DNA from: Pisaster brevispinus
Lineage: Eukaryota; Echinodermata; Asteroidea; Forcipulatida; Asteriidae
DNA length: 64,000 nt
Assembly (NCBI GenBank): GCA_023634235.1
Contig: JAMKCF010000003.1
Span: 17,454,742 to 17,518,741 of the forward strand
Direction of reading: 5' to 3'
Shown: positions 24,431 to 38,294 of the stretch, piece by piece
Numbering within the stretch: position 1 is the stretch's first letter
How the letters are laid out: every line of letters starts with the position of its first letter
The notes under the pieces: generated by a model
Told to the model about the DNA's origin: nothing
Database searches by the model: none
Seen by the model: the letters and a program-made list of their open reading frames with translations, nothing else
Position numbers and translations under genes: made by a program

Positions 24431-27400
24431 TTTCGATTGCCTTTGCGTGGAACAGATAGCCCAGTGGTTGGAAGATAGTTTCTGGTGGATCGGGACCCCG
24501 GTTCGAACCCCGACAAGTTCCTTGATTCACTCTTCTTTTTTCTGAGTCTAAAGATTTGAATCATGATTTCACATATGAGGTAGGAATTTCGCTTGTCTTT
24601 GCGTGGAACAGATAGCCCAGTGGTTTGGAGATAGTTTCTGGTGGATCAGGACCACGGTTCGAACCCAGACAAGGTACTTGATTCACTTTTTCTTTTTTCT
24701 AAGTCTAAAGATTTGAATCATGACTTCACTTATGAGGTAAGAATTTCGCTTGTCTTTGCGTGGAACAGATAGCCCAGTGGTTGGGAGATAGTTTCTGTTG
24801 GATCGGGACCACGATTCGAATCCATGCAAAGTCCTTGATCCACTTTTTCTTTGTTCTGAGTCTAAAGATTTGAATCATGATTTCACTAATGAGGTAGGAA
24901 TTTCGATTGTCTTTGCGTGGAACAGATAGCCCAGTGGTTGGGAGATAGTTTCTGGTAGATCGGGACCCCGGTTCGAATCCCGGCAGTGTCCTTCATCTTC
25001 TTTTTCTTTTTTTTCTGAGTCTAAGGATTAGAATCATGATTTCACTTATGACGTTAGAATTTCGGTTGTCTTTGCGTGAAACAGATAGCCCAGTGGTTGG
25101 AAGATAGTTTCTGGTGGATCGGGACCACAGTTCGAATCCCGGCAAAGTCCTTGATTCACTTTTTCTTTTTTCTGAGTCTTAAGATTTGAATCATGATTTC
25201 ACTTATGAGGTAAGAATTTCGCTTGTCTTTGCGTGAAACAGATAGCACAGTGGTTGGGGGATAGTTTCTGGTGGATCGGGACCACGGTTCGAATCCATGC
25301 AAAGTCCTTGATCCACTTTTTCTTTTTTCTGAGTCTAAAGATTAGAATCATGATTTCACTTATGACGTTACAATTTCGGTTGTCTTTGCGTGAAACAGAT
25401 AGCCTAGTGGTTGGAAGATAGTTTCTGGTGGATCGGGACCACAGTTCGAATCCCGGCAAAGTCCTTGATTCACTTTTTCTTTTTTCTGAGTCTAAAGATT
25501 TGAATCATGATTTCACTTATGAGGTAAGAATTTCGCTTGTCTTTGCGTGAAACAGATAGCACAGTGGTTGGGAGATAGTTTCTGGTGGATCGGGACCACG
25601 TTTCGAACCCCGACAAGGTACTTGATTCACTTTTTTTTCTGAGTCTAAAGATTTGAATCATGATTTCACTTATGAGGTAGGAATAACGCTTGTCTTTGCG
25701 TGGAACAGATAGCCCAGTGGTTGGAAGATAGTTTCTGGTGGATCGGGACCACGGTTCGAACCCCGACAAGGTACTTGATTCACTCTTCTTTTGTCTGAGT
25801 CTAAAGATTTGAATCATGATTTCACATATGAGGTAGGAATTTCGCTTGTCTTTGAGTGGAACAGATAGCCCAGTGGTTTGGAGATAGTTTCTGGTGGATC
25901 TGGACCACGGTTCGAACCCCGACAAGGTACTTGATTCACTTTTTCTTTTTTCTGAGTCTAAAGATTTTAATCATGACTTCACTTTTGAGGTAAGAATTTC
26001 GCTTGTCTTTGCGTGGAACAGATAGCCCAGTGGTTGGGAGATAGTTTCTGGTGGATTGGGACCACGGTTCGAATCCCAAAGTCCTTGATTCTCTTTTTGT
26101 TTTGACTGAGTCTAAAGATTTGAATCATGATTTCACTTATGAGGTGAAAATTTCGATTGCCTTTGCGTGGAACAGATAGCCCAGTGGTTTTGAGATAGTT
26201 TCTGGTGGATCGGGACCACTGTTCGAATCCCGACAAGTTCCTTGATTCACTTTTTATTTGTTCTGAGTCTAAAAAATTTGAATCATGATTTCACTTATGA
26301 CGTAGGAATTTCGCTTGTCTTTGCGTGGAACAGATAGCCCAGTGGTTGGGAGATAGTTTCTGGTGGATCAGGACCACGGTTCGAATCCCGGTAGGGTCCT
26401 CGATCCCCTTTTTCTTTTTTCTGAGTCTAAAGATTTTAATCATAATTTCACTTATGACGTAGGAATTTCGCTTGTCTTTGCGTGGAACAGATAGCCCAGT
26501 GGTTGGGAGATAGTTTCTTTTGGATCGGGACCACGGTTCGAACCCCGACAAGGTACTTGATTCACTTTTTTTTTCTGAGTCTAAAGATTTGAATCATGAT
26601 TTCACTAATGAGGTAGGAATTTCGATTGTCTTTGCGTGGAACAGATAGCCCAGTGGTTGGGAGATAGTTTCTTTTGGATCGGGACCACGGTTCGAATCCC
26701 GGCAGTGTCCTTCATCTTCTTTTTTTTTTTTTTTCTGAGTGTAAGGATTAGAATCATGATTTCACTTATGACGTTAGAATTTCGGTTGTCTTTGCGTGAA
26801 ACAGATAGCCCAGTGGTTGGAAGATAGTTTCTGGTGGATCGGGACCACAGTTCGAATCCCGGCAAAGTCCTTGATTCACTTTTTCTTTTTTCTGAGTCTA
26901 AAGATTTGAATCATGATTTCACTAATGAGGTAGGAATTTCGATTGTCTTTGCGTGGAACAGATAGCCCAGTGGTTGGGAGATAGTTTCTGGTGGATCGAG
27001 ACCCCGGTTCGAATCCTGGCAGTGTCCTTGATCTTCTTCTTTTTTTCTGTGTCTAAGGATTTGAACCATGATTTCACTTATGACGTTATAATTTCGGTTG
27101 TCTTTGCGTGGAACAGATAGCCCAGTGGTTGGAAGATAGTTTCTGGTGGATCGGGACCCCAGTTCGAATCCCGGCAGGGTCCTTGATTCACTTTTTCTTT
27201 TTTTCTAATTCTTTAGATTTGAATCATGATTTCACTTAAGATGTGAAAATTTCGATTGCCTTTGCGTGGAACAGATAGCCCAGTGGTTTTGAGATAGTTT
27301 CTGGTGGATCGGGACCACTGTTCGAATCCCGACAAGTTCCTTGATTCACGTTTTATTTGTTCTGAGTCTAAAAAAATTGAATCATGATTTCACTTATGAG

Positions 27401-30400
27401 GTAGGAATTTCGCTTGTCTTTGCGTGGAACAGATAGCCCAGTGTATGGGAGATAGTTTCTGGTAGATGGGGACCCCGGTTCAAATCCCGGCAGTGTCCTT
27501 CATCTTCTTTTTCTTTTTTTTCTGAGTGTAAGGATTAGAATCATGATTTCAATTATGACGTTAGAATTTCGGTTGTCTTTGCGTGAAACAGATAGCCCAG
27601 TGGTTGGAAGATAGTTTCTGGTGGATCGGGACCACAGTTCGAATCCCGGCAAAGTCCTTGATTCACTTTTTCTTTTTTCTGAGTCTAAAGATTTGAATCA
27701 TGATTTCACTAATGAGGTAGGAATTTCGCTTGTCTTTGCGTGGAACAGATAGCCCAGTGGTTGGGAGATAGTTTCTGGTGGATCGGGACCCCAGTTCGAA
27801 TCCCGGCAGGGTCCTTGATTCACTTTTTCTTTTTTTCTAATTCTTTAGATTTGAATCATGATTTCACTTATGATGTGAAAATTTCGATTGCCTTTGCGTG
27901 GAACAGATAGCCCAGTGGTTTTGAGATAGTTTCTGGTGGATCTGGACCACGGTTCGAACCCCGACAAGGTACTTGATTCACTTTTTCTTTTTTCTGAGTC
28001 TAAAGATTTTAATCATGACTTCATTTTTGAGGTAAGAATTTCGCTTGTCTTTGCGTGGAACAGATAGCCCAGTGGTTGGGAGATAGTTTCTGGTGGATCG
28101 GGACCCCGGTTCGAATCCCAAAGTCCTTGATTCTCTTTTTGTTTTGACTGAGTCTAAAGATTTGAATCATGATTTCACTTATGAGGTGAACATTTCGATT
28201 GCCTTTGCGTGGAACAGATAGCCCAGTGGTTGGGAGATAGTTTCTGGTGGATCAGGACCACGGTTCGAATCCCGGTAGGGTCCTCGATCCCCTTTTTCTT
28301 TTTTCTGAGTCTAAAGATTTGAATCATGATTTCACTTATGACGTAGGAATTTCGCTTGTCTTTGCGTGGAACAGATAGCCCAGTGGTTGGGAGATAGTTT
28401 CTTTTGGATCGGGACCACGGTTCGAATCCCGGCAAGGTCCTTGATTCACTTTTTCTTTTGTTCTGAGTCTAAAGATTTGAATCGTGATTTCACTTATGAG
28501 GTAGGAAATTCGCTTGTCTTTGCGTGGAACAGATAGCCCAGTTGTTGGGAGATAGTTTCTGGTGGATCGGGACCACGGTTCGAATCCCAAAGTCCTTGAT
28601 TCTCTTTTTGTTTTGACTGAGTCTAAAGATTTGAATCATGATTTCACTTATGAGGTGAAAATTTCGATTGCCTTTGCGTGGAACAGATAGCCCAGTGGTT
28701 TTGAAATAGTTTCTGGTGGATCGGGACCACTGTTCGAATCCCGACAAGTTCCTTGATTCACTTTTTATTTGTTCTGAGTCTAAAAAATTTGAATCATGAT
28801 TTCACTTATGAGGTAGGAATTTCGCTTGTCTTTGCGTGGAGCAGATAGCCCAGTGTATGGGAGATAGTTTCTGGTAGATGGGGACCCCGGTTCGAATCCC
28901 GGCAGTGTCCTTCATCTTCTTTTTCTTTTTTTTCTGAGTGTAAGGATTAGAATCATGATTTCACTTATGACGTTAGAATTTCGGTTGTCTTTGCGTGAAA
29001 CAGATAGCCCAGTGGTTGGAAGATAGTTTCTGGTGGATCGGGACCACAGTTCGAATCCCGGCAAAGTCCTTGATTCACTTTTTCTTTTTTCTGAGTCTAA
29101 AGATTTGAATCATGATTTCACTAATGAGGTAGGAATTTCGATTGTCTTTGCGTGGAACAGATAGCCCAGTGGTTGGGAGATAGTTTCTTTTGGATCGGGA
29201 CCACGGTTCGAATCCCGACAAGGTCCTTGATTCACTTTTTCTTTTTTTCTGAGTCTAAAGATTTGAATCGTGATTTCACTTATGAGGTAGGAAATTCGCT
29301 TGTCTTTGCGTGGAACAGATAGCCCAGTTGTTGGGAGATAGTTTCTGGTGGATTGGGACCACGGTTCGAATCCCAAAGTCCTTGATTCTCTTTTTGTTTT
29401 GACTGAGTCTAAAGATTTGAATCATGATTTCACTTATGAGGTGAAAATTTCGATTGCCTTTGCGTGGAACAGATAGCCCAGTGGTTTTGAGATAGTTTCT
29501 GGTGGATCGGGACCACTGTTCGAATCCCGACAAGTTCCTTGATTCACTTTTTATTTGTTCTGAGTCTAAAAAATTTGAATCATGATTTCACTTATGAGGT
29601 AGGAATTTCGCTTGTCTTTGCGTGAAACAGATAGCCCAGTGGTTGGGAGATAGTTTCTGGTGGATCAGGACCACGGTTCGAATCCCGGTAGGGTCCTCGA
29701 TCCCCTTTTTCTTTTTTCTCAGTCTAAAGATTTGAATCATGATTTCACTTATGACGTAGGAATTTCGCTTGTCTTTGCGTGGAACATATAGCCCAGTGGT
29801 TGGGAGATAGTTTCTGGTGGATCGGGACCACGGTTCGAACCCCGACAAGGTACTTGATTCACTTTTTTTTTTGAGTCTAAAGATTTGAATCATGATTTCA
29901 CTTATGATGTTTGAATTTCGGTTGTCTTTGCGTGAAACAGATAGCCCATTGGTTGGGAGATAGTTTATGGTGGATCGGGACCACGGTTAGAATCCCTGCA
30001 AAGTCCTTGATTCACTTTTTCTTTTTTCTGAGTCTAAAGATTTGAATCATGATTTCACTAATGAGGTAGGAATTTCGATTGTCTTTGCGTGGAACAGATA
30101 GCCCAGTGGTTGGGAGATAGTTTTTTTTGGATCGGGACCACGGTTCGAATCCCGACAAGGTCCTTGATTCACTTTTTCTTTTTTTCTGAGTCTAAAGATT
30201 TGAATCGTGATTTCACTTATGAGGTAGGAAATTCGCTTGTCTTTGCGTGGAACAGATAGCCCAGTTGTTGGGAGATAGTTTCTGGTGGATTGGGACCACG
30301 GTTCGAATCCCAAAGTCCTTGATTCTCTTTTTGTTTTGACTGAGTCTAAAGATTTGAATCATGATTTCACTTATGAGGTGAAAATTTCGATTGCCTTTGC

Positions 30401-32560
30401 GTGGAACAGATAGCCCAGTGGTTTTGAGATAGTTTCTGGTGGATCGGGACCACTGTTCGAATCCCGACAAGTTCCTTGATTCACTTTTTATTTGTTCTGA
30501 GTCTAAAAAATTTGAATCATGATTTCACTTATGAGGTAGGAATTTCGCTTGTCTTTGCGTGGAACAGATAGCCCAGTGTATGGGAGATAGTTTCTGGTAG
30601 ATGGGGACCCCGGTTCGAATCCCGGCAGTGTCCTTCATCTTCTTTTTCTTTTTTTTCTGAGTGTAAGGATTAGAATCATGATTTCACTTATGACGTTAGA
30701 ATTTCGGTTGTCTTTGCGTGAAACAGATAGCCCAGTGGTTGGAAGATAGTTTCTGGTGGATCGGGACCACAGTTCGAATCCCGGCAAAATCCTTGATTCA
30801 CTTTTTCTTTTTTCTGAGTCTAAAGATTTGAATCATGATTTCACTTATGACGTTATAATTTCGGTTGTCTTTGCGTGGAACAGATAGCCCAGTGGTTGGG
30901 AGATAGTTTCTGGTGGATCGGGACCACGGTTCGAACCCCGACAAGGTACTTGATCTTCTTTTTTGTTTTCTGTGTCTAAGGATTTGAATCATGATTTCAC
31001 TTATGACGTTATAATTTCGGTTGTCTTTGCGTGGAACAGATAGCCCAGTGGTTGGGAGATAGTTTATGGTGGATCGGGACCACGGTTAGAATCTCTGCAA
31101 AGTCCTTGATTCACTTTTTCTTTTTTCTGAGTCTAAAGATTTGAATCGTGATTTCACTTATGAGGTAGGAAATTCGCTTGTCTTTGCGTGGAACAGATAG
31201 CCCAGTTGTTGGGAGATAGTTTCTGGTGGATTGGGACCACGGTTCGAATCCCAAAGTCCTTGATTCTCTTTTTGTTTTGACTGAGTCTAAAGATTTGAAT
31301 CATGATTTCACTTATGAGGTGAAAATTTCGATTGCCTTTGCGTGGAACAGATAGCCCAGTGGTTTTGAGATAGTTTCTGGTGGATCGGGACCACTGTTCG
31401 AATCCCGACAAGTTCCTTGATTCACTTTTTATTTGTTCTGAGTCTAAAAAATTTGAATCATGATTTCACTTATGAGGTAGGAATTTCGCTTGTCTTTGCG
31501 TGGAACAGATAGCCCAGTTGTTGGGAGATAGTTTCTGGTGGATTGGGACCACGGTTCGAATCCCAAAGTCCTTGATTCTCTTTTTGTTTTGACTGAGTCT
31601 AAAGATTTGAATCATGATTTCACTTATGAGGTACGAAATTCGTTTGTCTTTGCGTGGAACAAATAGCCCAGTGGTTGGGAGATAGTTTGTGGTGGGTCGG
31701 GACCACGGTTCGAATCCCGGCAGTGTTCTTGATTCACTTTTTTCCTTTTTTCTGAGTCTAAAGATTTGAATCATGATTTCACTAATGACGTTAGAATTTC
31801 GGTTGTCTTTGCGTGAAACAGATAGCCCAGTGGTTGGGAGATAGTTTTTGGTAGATGGGGACCCCGGTTCGAATCCCGGCAGTGTCCTTCATCTTCTTTT
31901 TCTTTTTTTTCTGAGTGTAAGGATTAGAATCATGATTTCACTTATGACGTTAGAATTTCGGTTGTCTTTGCGTGAAACAGATAGCCCAGTGGTTGGGAGA
32001 TAGTTTTTGGTGGATCGGGACCCCGGTTCGAATCCTGGTAGGATCCTTAATCCCTTTTGTTCTGAGTCTAAAGATTTGAATCATGATTTCACTTATGAGG
32101 TAGGAATTTCGCTTGTCTTTGCGTGGAACAAATAGCCCAGTGGTTGGGAGATAGTTTGTGGTGGGTCGGGACCACGGTTCGAATCCCGGCAGTGTTCTTG
32201 ATTCACTTTTTTCCTTTTTTCTGAGTCTAAAGATTTGAATCATGATTTCACTAATGAGGTAGGAATTTCGATTGTCTTTGCGTGGAACAGATAGCCCAGT
32301 GGTTGGGAGATAGTTTCTGGTAGATGGGGACCCCGGTTCGAATCCCGGCAGTGTCCTTCATCTTCTTTTTCTTCTTTTTCTGAGTGTAAGGATTAAAATC
32401 ATGATTTCACTTATGACGTTAGAATTTCGGTTGTCTTTGCGTGAAACAGATAGCCCGGTGGTTGGGAGATAGTTTCTGGTGGATCGGGACCACGGTTCGA
32501 ATCCAGGCAGTGTCTTTGATCTTCTTTTTCTTTTTTTCTGAGTCTAAGGATTTGAATCAG
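24160..32560 (+). repeat. array domain 5
   Basis: The hallmark is a monomer whose B box is followed by CCCAAAGTCC, with tail CTTTTTGTTTTGACTGAG and spacer GTGAAAATTTCGATTGC. It is about 154 bp because three bases are missing after the B box. Other types have TTGGAAGATAG, the B box AGTTCGAATCC, and AAGGATTAGAATCATG. Long blocks repeat at 5-, 6- and 16-monomer distances. Confidence 0.8.
28470..31460 (+). repeat. 5-/6-mer higher-order repeat, four copies
   Basis: The three-monomer core beginning GAATCGTGATTTCAC and containing GGTAGGAAATTCGC, CCCAAAGTCC and AGTGGTTTTGAGATAG occurs at about 28,480, 29,266, 30,203 and 31,144. Spacings are 786, 937 and 941 bp. The first period is five monomers and the others six. 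A related core lies at about 25,979-26,236. Confidence 0.85.
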
Positions 32561-33480
32561 GATTTCACTTATGACGTATGAATTTCGCTTGTCTTTGCGT
32601 GGAACAGATAGCCCAGTGGTTGGGAGATAGTTTCTGGTGGATCGGGACCACGTTTCAAATCCCGGCAGTGTCCTTGATTCACTTTTTCCTTTTTCAGAGT
32701 CTAAAGATTTGAATCATGATTTCACTTATGACGTATGAATTTCGCTTGTATTTGCGTGGAACAGATAGCCCAGTGGTTTGGGAGATAGTTTCTGGTGGAT
32801 CGGGACCATGGTTCGAATCCCGACAAGGTCCTATATTCACTTTTTCTTTTTTTCTGAGTTTAAAGATTTGAATCATGATTTCACTTATGAGGTAGGAATT
32901 TCGCTTGTCTTTGCGTGGAACAGATAGCCCAGTGGTTTGGAGATAGTTTCTGGTGGATCGGGACCACAGTTCGAATCCCGACAAGGTCCTTGATTCACTT
33001 TTTCTTTTTTTCTGAGTCTAAGGATTTGAATCAGGATTTCACTTATGACGTATGAATTTCGCTTGTCTTTGCGTGGAACAGATAGCCCAGTGGTTGGGAG
33101 ATAGTTTCTGGTGGATCGGGACCACGTTTCAAATCCCGGCAGTGTCCTTGATTCACTTTTTCCTTTTTCAGAGTCTAAAGATTTGAATCATGATTTCACT
33201 TATGACGTATGAATTTCGCTTGTCTTTGCGTGGAACAGATAGCCCAGTGGTTTGGGAGATAGTTTCTGGTGGATCGGGACCATGGTTCGAATCCCGACAA
33301 GGTCCTATATTCACTTTTTCTTTTTTTCTGAGTTTAAAGATTTGAATCATGATTTCACTTATGACGTATGAATTTCGCTTGTATTTGCGTGAAACACATA
33401 GCCCAGTGGTTGGGAGAAATTTTCTGGTGGATCGGGACCCCGGTTCGAATCCCGACAAGGTCCTCGATCTTCTTTTTCTT
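32538..33480 (+). repeat. 3-mer duplication (474 bp)
   Basis: CTGAGTCTAAGGATTTG starts at 32,538 and 33,012. The following GTTTCAAATCC and CCTATATTCAC monomers repeat in order before the copies diverge. Confidence 0.8.
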
Positions 33481-33643
33481 TTTTTCTGAGTCTAAGGATT
33501 TGAATCAGGATTTCACTTATGACGTATGAATTTCGGTTGTCTTTGCGTGGAACAGATAGCCCAGTGGTTTGGGAGATAGTTTCTGGTGGATCGGGACCCC
33601 GGTTCGAATCCCGGCAGTGTCCTTGATCTTTTTTTTCTTTTTT

Positions 33644-33670
33644 CTGAATCTAAGGATTATTATTTTTTTT
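33644..33670 (+). repeat. internal duplication in monomer (27 bp)
   Basis: CTGAATCTAAGGATT and a second T-run are inserted before the normal CTGAGTCTAAGGATTTG. The insertion copies the end of the T-tract and the start of the spacer, giving the monomer two terminator-like tracts. Confidence 0.85.
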
Positions 33671-35403
33671 CTGAGTCTAAGGATTTGAATCATGATTTCA
33701 CTTATGACGTAGATATTTCGCTTGTCTTTGCGTGGAACAGATAGCCCAGTGGTTTGGGAGATAATTTCTGGTGGATCGGGACCACGGTTCGAATCCCGAC
33801 AAGGTCCTAGATTCACTTTTTCTTTTTTTCTGAGTTTAAAGATTTGAATCATGATTTCACTTATGAGGTAGGAATTTCGCTTGTCTTTGCGTGGAACAGA
33901 TAGCCCAGTGGTTTGGAGATAGTTTCTGGTGGATCGGGACCACGGTTCGAATCCCGACAAGGTCCTTGATTCACTTTTTCTTTTTTCTGAGTCTAAAGAT
34001 TTGAGTCATGATTTCACTTATGACGTATGAATTTCGCTTGTCTTTGCGTGGAACAGATAGCCCAGTGGTTGGGAGATAGTTTCTGGTGGATCGGGACCCC
34101 GGTTCAAATCCCGGCAGTGTCTTTTAATTGTTTTTCTTTTTTTCTGAGTCTAAGGATTTGAATCAGGATTTCACCAATGACGTATGAATTTCGCTTGTCT
34201 TTGCGTGGAACAGATAGCCCAGTGGTTGGGAGATAGTTTCTGGTGGATCGGGACCACGTTTCAAATCCCGGCAGTGTCCTTGATTCACTTTTTCCTTTTT
34301 CAGAGTCTAAAGATTTGAATCATGATTTCACTTATGACGTATGAATTTCGCTTGTCTTTGCGTGGAACAGATAGCCCAGTGGTTTGGGAGATAGTTTCTG
34401 GTGGATCGGGACCACGGTTCGAGTCCCGACAAGGTCATACATTCACTTTTTCTTTTTTTCTGTGTTTAAAGATTTGAATCATGATTTCACTTATAATGTA
34501 GGAATTTCGCTTGTCTTTGCGTGGAACAGATAGCCCAGTGGTTTGGAGATAGTTTCTGGTGGATCGGGACCACGGTTCGAATCCCGACAAGGTCCTAGAT
34601 TCACTTTTTCTTTTTTTCTGAGTTTAAAGATTTGAATCATGATTTCACTTATGAGGTAGGAATTTCGCTTGTCTTTGCGTGGAACAGATAGCCCAGTGGT
34701 TTGGAGATAGTTTCTGGTGGATCGGGACCACGGTTCGAATCCCGACAAGGTCCTTGATTCACTTTTTCTTTTTTCTGAGTCTAAAGATTTGAGTCATGAT
34801 TTCACTTATGACGTATGAATTTCGCTTGTCTTTGCGTGGAACAGATAGCCCAGTGGTTGGGAGATAGTTTCTGGTGGATCGGGACCCCGGTTCAAATCCC
34901 GGCAGTGTCTTTTATTTTTTATTTTTTTTTCTGAGTCTAAGGATTTGAATCAGGATTTCACTTATGACGTATGAATTTCGCTTGTCTTTGCGTGGAACAG
35001 ATAGCCCAGTGGTTGGGAGATAGTTTCTGGTGGATCGGGACCACGTTTCAAATCCCGGCAGTGTCATTGATTCACTTTTTCCTTTTTCAGAGTCTAAAGA
35101 TTTGAATCATGATTTCACTTATGACGTATGAATTTCGCTTGTATTTGCGTGAAACACATAGCCCAGTGGTTGGGAGAAATTTTCTGGTGGATCGGGACCC
35201 CGGTTCGAATCCCGACAAGGTCCTCGATCTTCTTTTTCTTTTTTTCTGAGTCTAAGGATTTGAATCAGGATTTCACTTATGACGTATGAATTTCGGTTGT
35301 CTTTGCGTGGAACAGATAGCCCAGTGGTTTGGGAGATAGTTTCTGGTGGATCGGGACCCCGGTTCGAATCCCGGCAGTGTCCTTGATCTTTTTTTTCTTT
35401 TTT

Positions 35404-35430
35404 CTGAATCTAAGGATTATTATTTTTTTT
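35404..35430 (+). repeat. internal duplication in monomer (27 bp)
   Basis: This is the counterpart, 1,760 bp downstream, of the insertion at 33,644. It shares the ATTATTATTTTTTTT variant. Confidence 0.85.
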
Positions 35431-38264
35431 CTGAGTCTAAGGATTTGAATCATGATTTCACTTATGACGTAGATATTTCGCTTGTCTTTGCGTGGAACAG
35501 ATAGCCCAGTGGTTTGGGAGATAATTTCTGGTGGATCGGGACCACGGTTCGAATCCCGACAAGGTCCTAGATTCACTTTTTCTTTTTTTCTGAGTTTAAA
35601 GATTTGAATCATGATTTCACTTATGAGGTAGGAATTTCGCTTGTCTTTGCGTGGAACAGATAGCCCAGTGGTTTGGAGATAGTTTCTGGTGGATCGGGAC
35701 CACGGTTCGAATCCCGACAAGGTCCTTGATTCACTTTTTCTTTTTTCTGAGTCTAAAGATTTGAGTCATGATTTCACTTATGACGTATGAATTTCGCTTG
35801 TCTTTGCGTGGAACAGATAGCCCAGTGGTTGGGAGATAGTTTCTGGTGGATCGGGACCCCGGTTCAAATCCCGGCAGTGTCTTTTAATTGTTTTTCTTTT
35901 TTTCTGAGTCTAAGGATTTGAATCAGGATTTCACCAATGACGTATGAATTTCGCTTGTCTTTGCGTGGAACAGATAGCCCAGTGGTTGGGAGATAGTTTC
36001 TGGTGGATCGGGACCACGTTTCAAATCCCGGCAGTGTCCTTGATTCACTTTTTCCTTTTTCAGAGTCTAAAGATTTGAATCATGATTTCACTTATGACGT
36101 ATGAATTTCGCTTGTCTTTGCGTGGAACAGATAGCCCAGTGGTTTGGGAGATAGTTTCTGGTGGATCGGGACCACGGTTCGAGTCCCGACAAGGTCCTAG
36201 ATTCACTTTTTCTTTTTTTCTGTGTTTAAAGATTTGAATCATGATTTCACTTATAATGTAGGAATTTCGCTTGTCTTTGCGTGGAACAGATAGCCCAGTG
36301 GTTTGGAGATAGTTTCTGGTGGATCGGGACCACGGTTCGAATCCCGACAAGGTCCTAGATTCACTTTTTCTTTTTTTCTGAGTTTAAAGATTTGAATCAT
36401 GATTTCACTTATGAGGTAGGAATTTCGCTTGTCTTTGCGTGGAACAGATAGCCCAGTGGTTTGGAGATAGTTTCTGGTGGATCGGGACCACGGTTCGAAT
36501 CCCGACAAGGTCCTTGATTCACTTTTTCTTTTTTCTGAGTCTAAAGATTTGAGTCATGATTTCACTTATGACGTATGAATTTCGCTTGTCTTTGCGTGGA
36601 ACAGATAGCCCAGTGGTTGGGAGATAGTTTCTGGTGGATCGGGACCCCGGTTCAAATCCCGGCAGTGTCTTTTATTTTTTATTTTTTTTTCTGAGTCTAA
36701 GGATTTGAATCAGGATTTCACTTATGACGTATGAATTTCGCTTGTCTTTGCGTGGAACAGATAGCCCAGTGGTTGGGAGATAGTTTCTGGTGGATCGGGA
36801 CCACGTTTCAAATCCCGGCAGTGTCCTTGATTCACTTTTTCCTTTTTCAGAGTCTAAAGATTTGAATCATGATTTCACTTATGACGTATGAATTTCGCTT
36901 GTCTTTGCGTGGAACAGATAGCCCAGTGGTTTGGGAGATAGTTTCTGGTGGATCGGGACCACGGTTCGAGTCCCGACAAGGTCCTAGATTCACTTTTTTT
37001 TTTTCTGTGTTTAAAGATTTGAATCATGATTTCACTTATAATGTAGGAATTTCGCTTGTCTTTGCGTGGAACAGATAGCCCAGTGGTTTGGAGATAGTTT
37101 CTGGTGGATCGGGACCACGGTTCGAATCCACACAAGGTCTTTGATTCACTTTTTTCTTTTTCTGAGTCTAAAGATTTGAGTCATGATTTCACTTATGACG
37201 TATGAATTTCGCTTGTATTTGCGTGGAACACATAGCCCAGTGGTTGGGAGATAGTTTCTGGTGGATCGGGACCCCGGTTCAAATCCCGGCAGTGTCCTTG
37301 ATTCACTTTTTCCTTTTTCAGAGTCTAAAGATTTGAATCATGATTTCACTTATGAGGTAGGAATTTCGCTTGTCTTTGCGTGTAACACATAGCCCAGTGG
37401 TTGGGAGATAGTTTCTGGTGGATCGGGACCACGTTTCAAATCCCGGCAGTGTCCTTGATTCCCTTTTTCCTTTTTCAGAGTCTAAAGATTTGAATCATGA
37501 TTTCACTTATGACGTATGAATTTCGCTTGTCTTTACGTGGAACAGATAGCCCAGTGGTTTGGTAGATAGTTTCTGGTGGATCGGGACCACAGTTCGAATC
37601 CCGACAAGGTCCTTGATTCACTTTTTTCTTTTTTCTGAGTCTAAAGATTTGAGTCATGATTTCACTTATGACGTATGAATTTCGCTTGTATTTGCGTGGA
37701 ACACATAGCCCAGTGGTTGGGAGAAATTTTCTGGTGGATCGGGACCACGGTTCGAATCCCGACAAGGTCCTCGATCTTCTTTTTCTTTTTTTCTGAGTCT
37801 AAGGATTTTAATCAGGATTTCACTTATGACGTATGAATTTCGCTTGTCTTTGCGTGGAACAAATAGCCCAGTGGTGGGGAAATAGTTTGTGGTGGGTCGG
37901 GACCACGGTTCGAATCCCGGCAGTGTTCTTGATTCACTTTTTTCCTTTTTCTGAGTCTAAAGATTTGAATCATGATTTCACTTATGTGGTAGGAATTTCG
38001 ATTGTCTTTGTGTGGAACAGATAGGCCAGTGGTTGGGAGATAGTTTCTGGTGGATCGGGACCACGTTTCAAATCCCGGCAGTGTCCTTGATTCACTTTTT
38101 CCTTTTTCAGAGTCTAAAGATTTGAATCATGATTTCACTTATGTGGTAGGATTTTCCTTTGTCTTTGCGTGGAACAGATAGCCCAGTGGTTGGGAGATAG
38201 TTTCTGGTGGATCGGGACCCCGGTTCGAATCCCGGCAGTGTCCTTGATCTTCTTTTTCTTTTTT

Positions 38265-38294
38265 CTGAATCTAAGGATTATTTTTCTTTTTTTT
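38265..38294 (+). repeat. internal duplication in monomer (30 bp)
   Basis: This version has ATTATTTTTCTTTTTTTT, one T longer than most right-half copies. Confidence 0.83.

Larger units (their letters stand above)
33345..36864 (+). repeat. tandem 11-mer higher-order repeat (1,760 bp), two copies
   Basis: About 33,345-35,104 is repeated at about 35,105-36,864 with very few differences. GGCAGTGTCTTTTATTTT starts at 34,901 and 36,661, and the internal duplication at 33,644-33,670 reappears at 35,404-35,430, both shifts being exactly 1,760 bp. Eleven 157-bp monomers plus that 27-bp insertion account for most of the length, and the extra bases in T-runs account for the rest. Confidence 0.9.
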
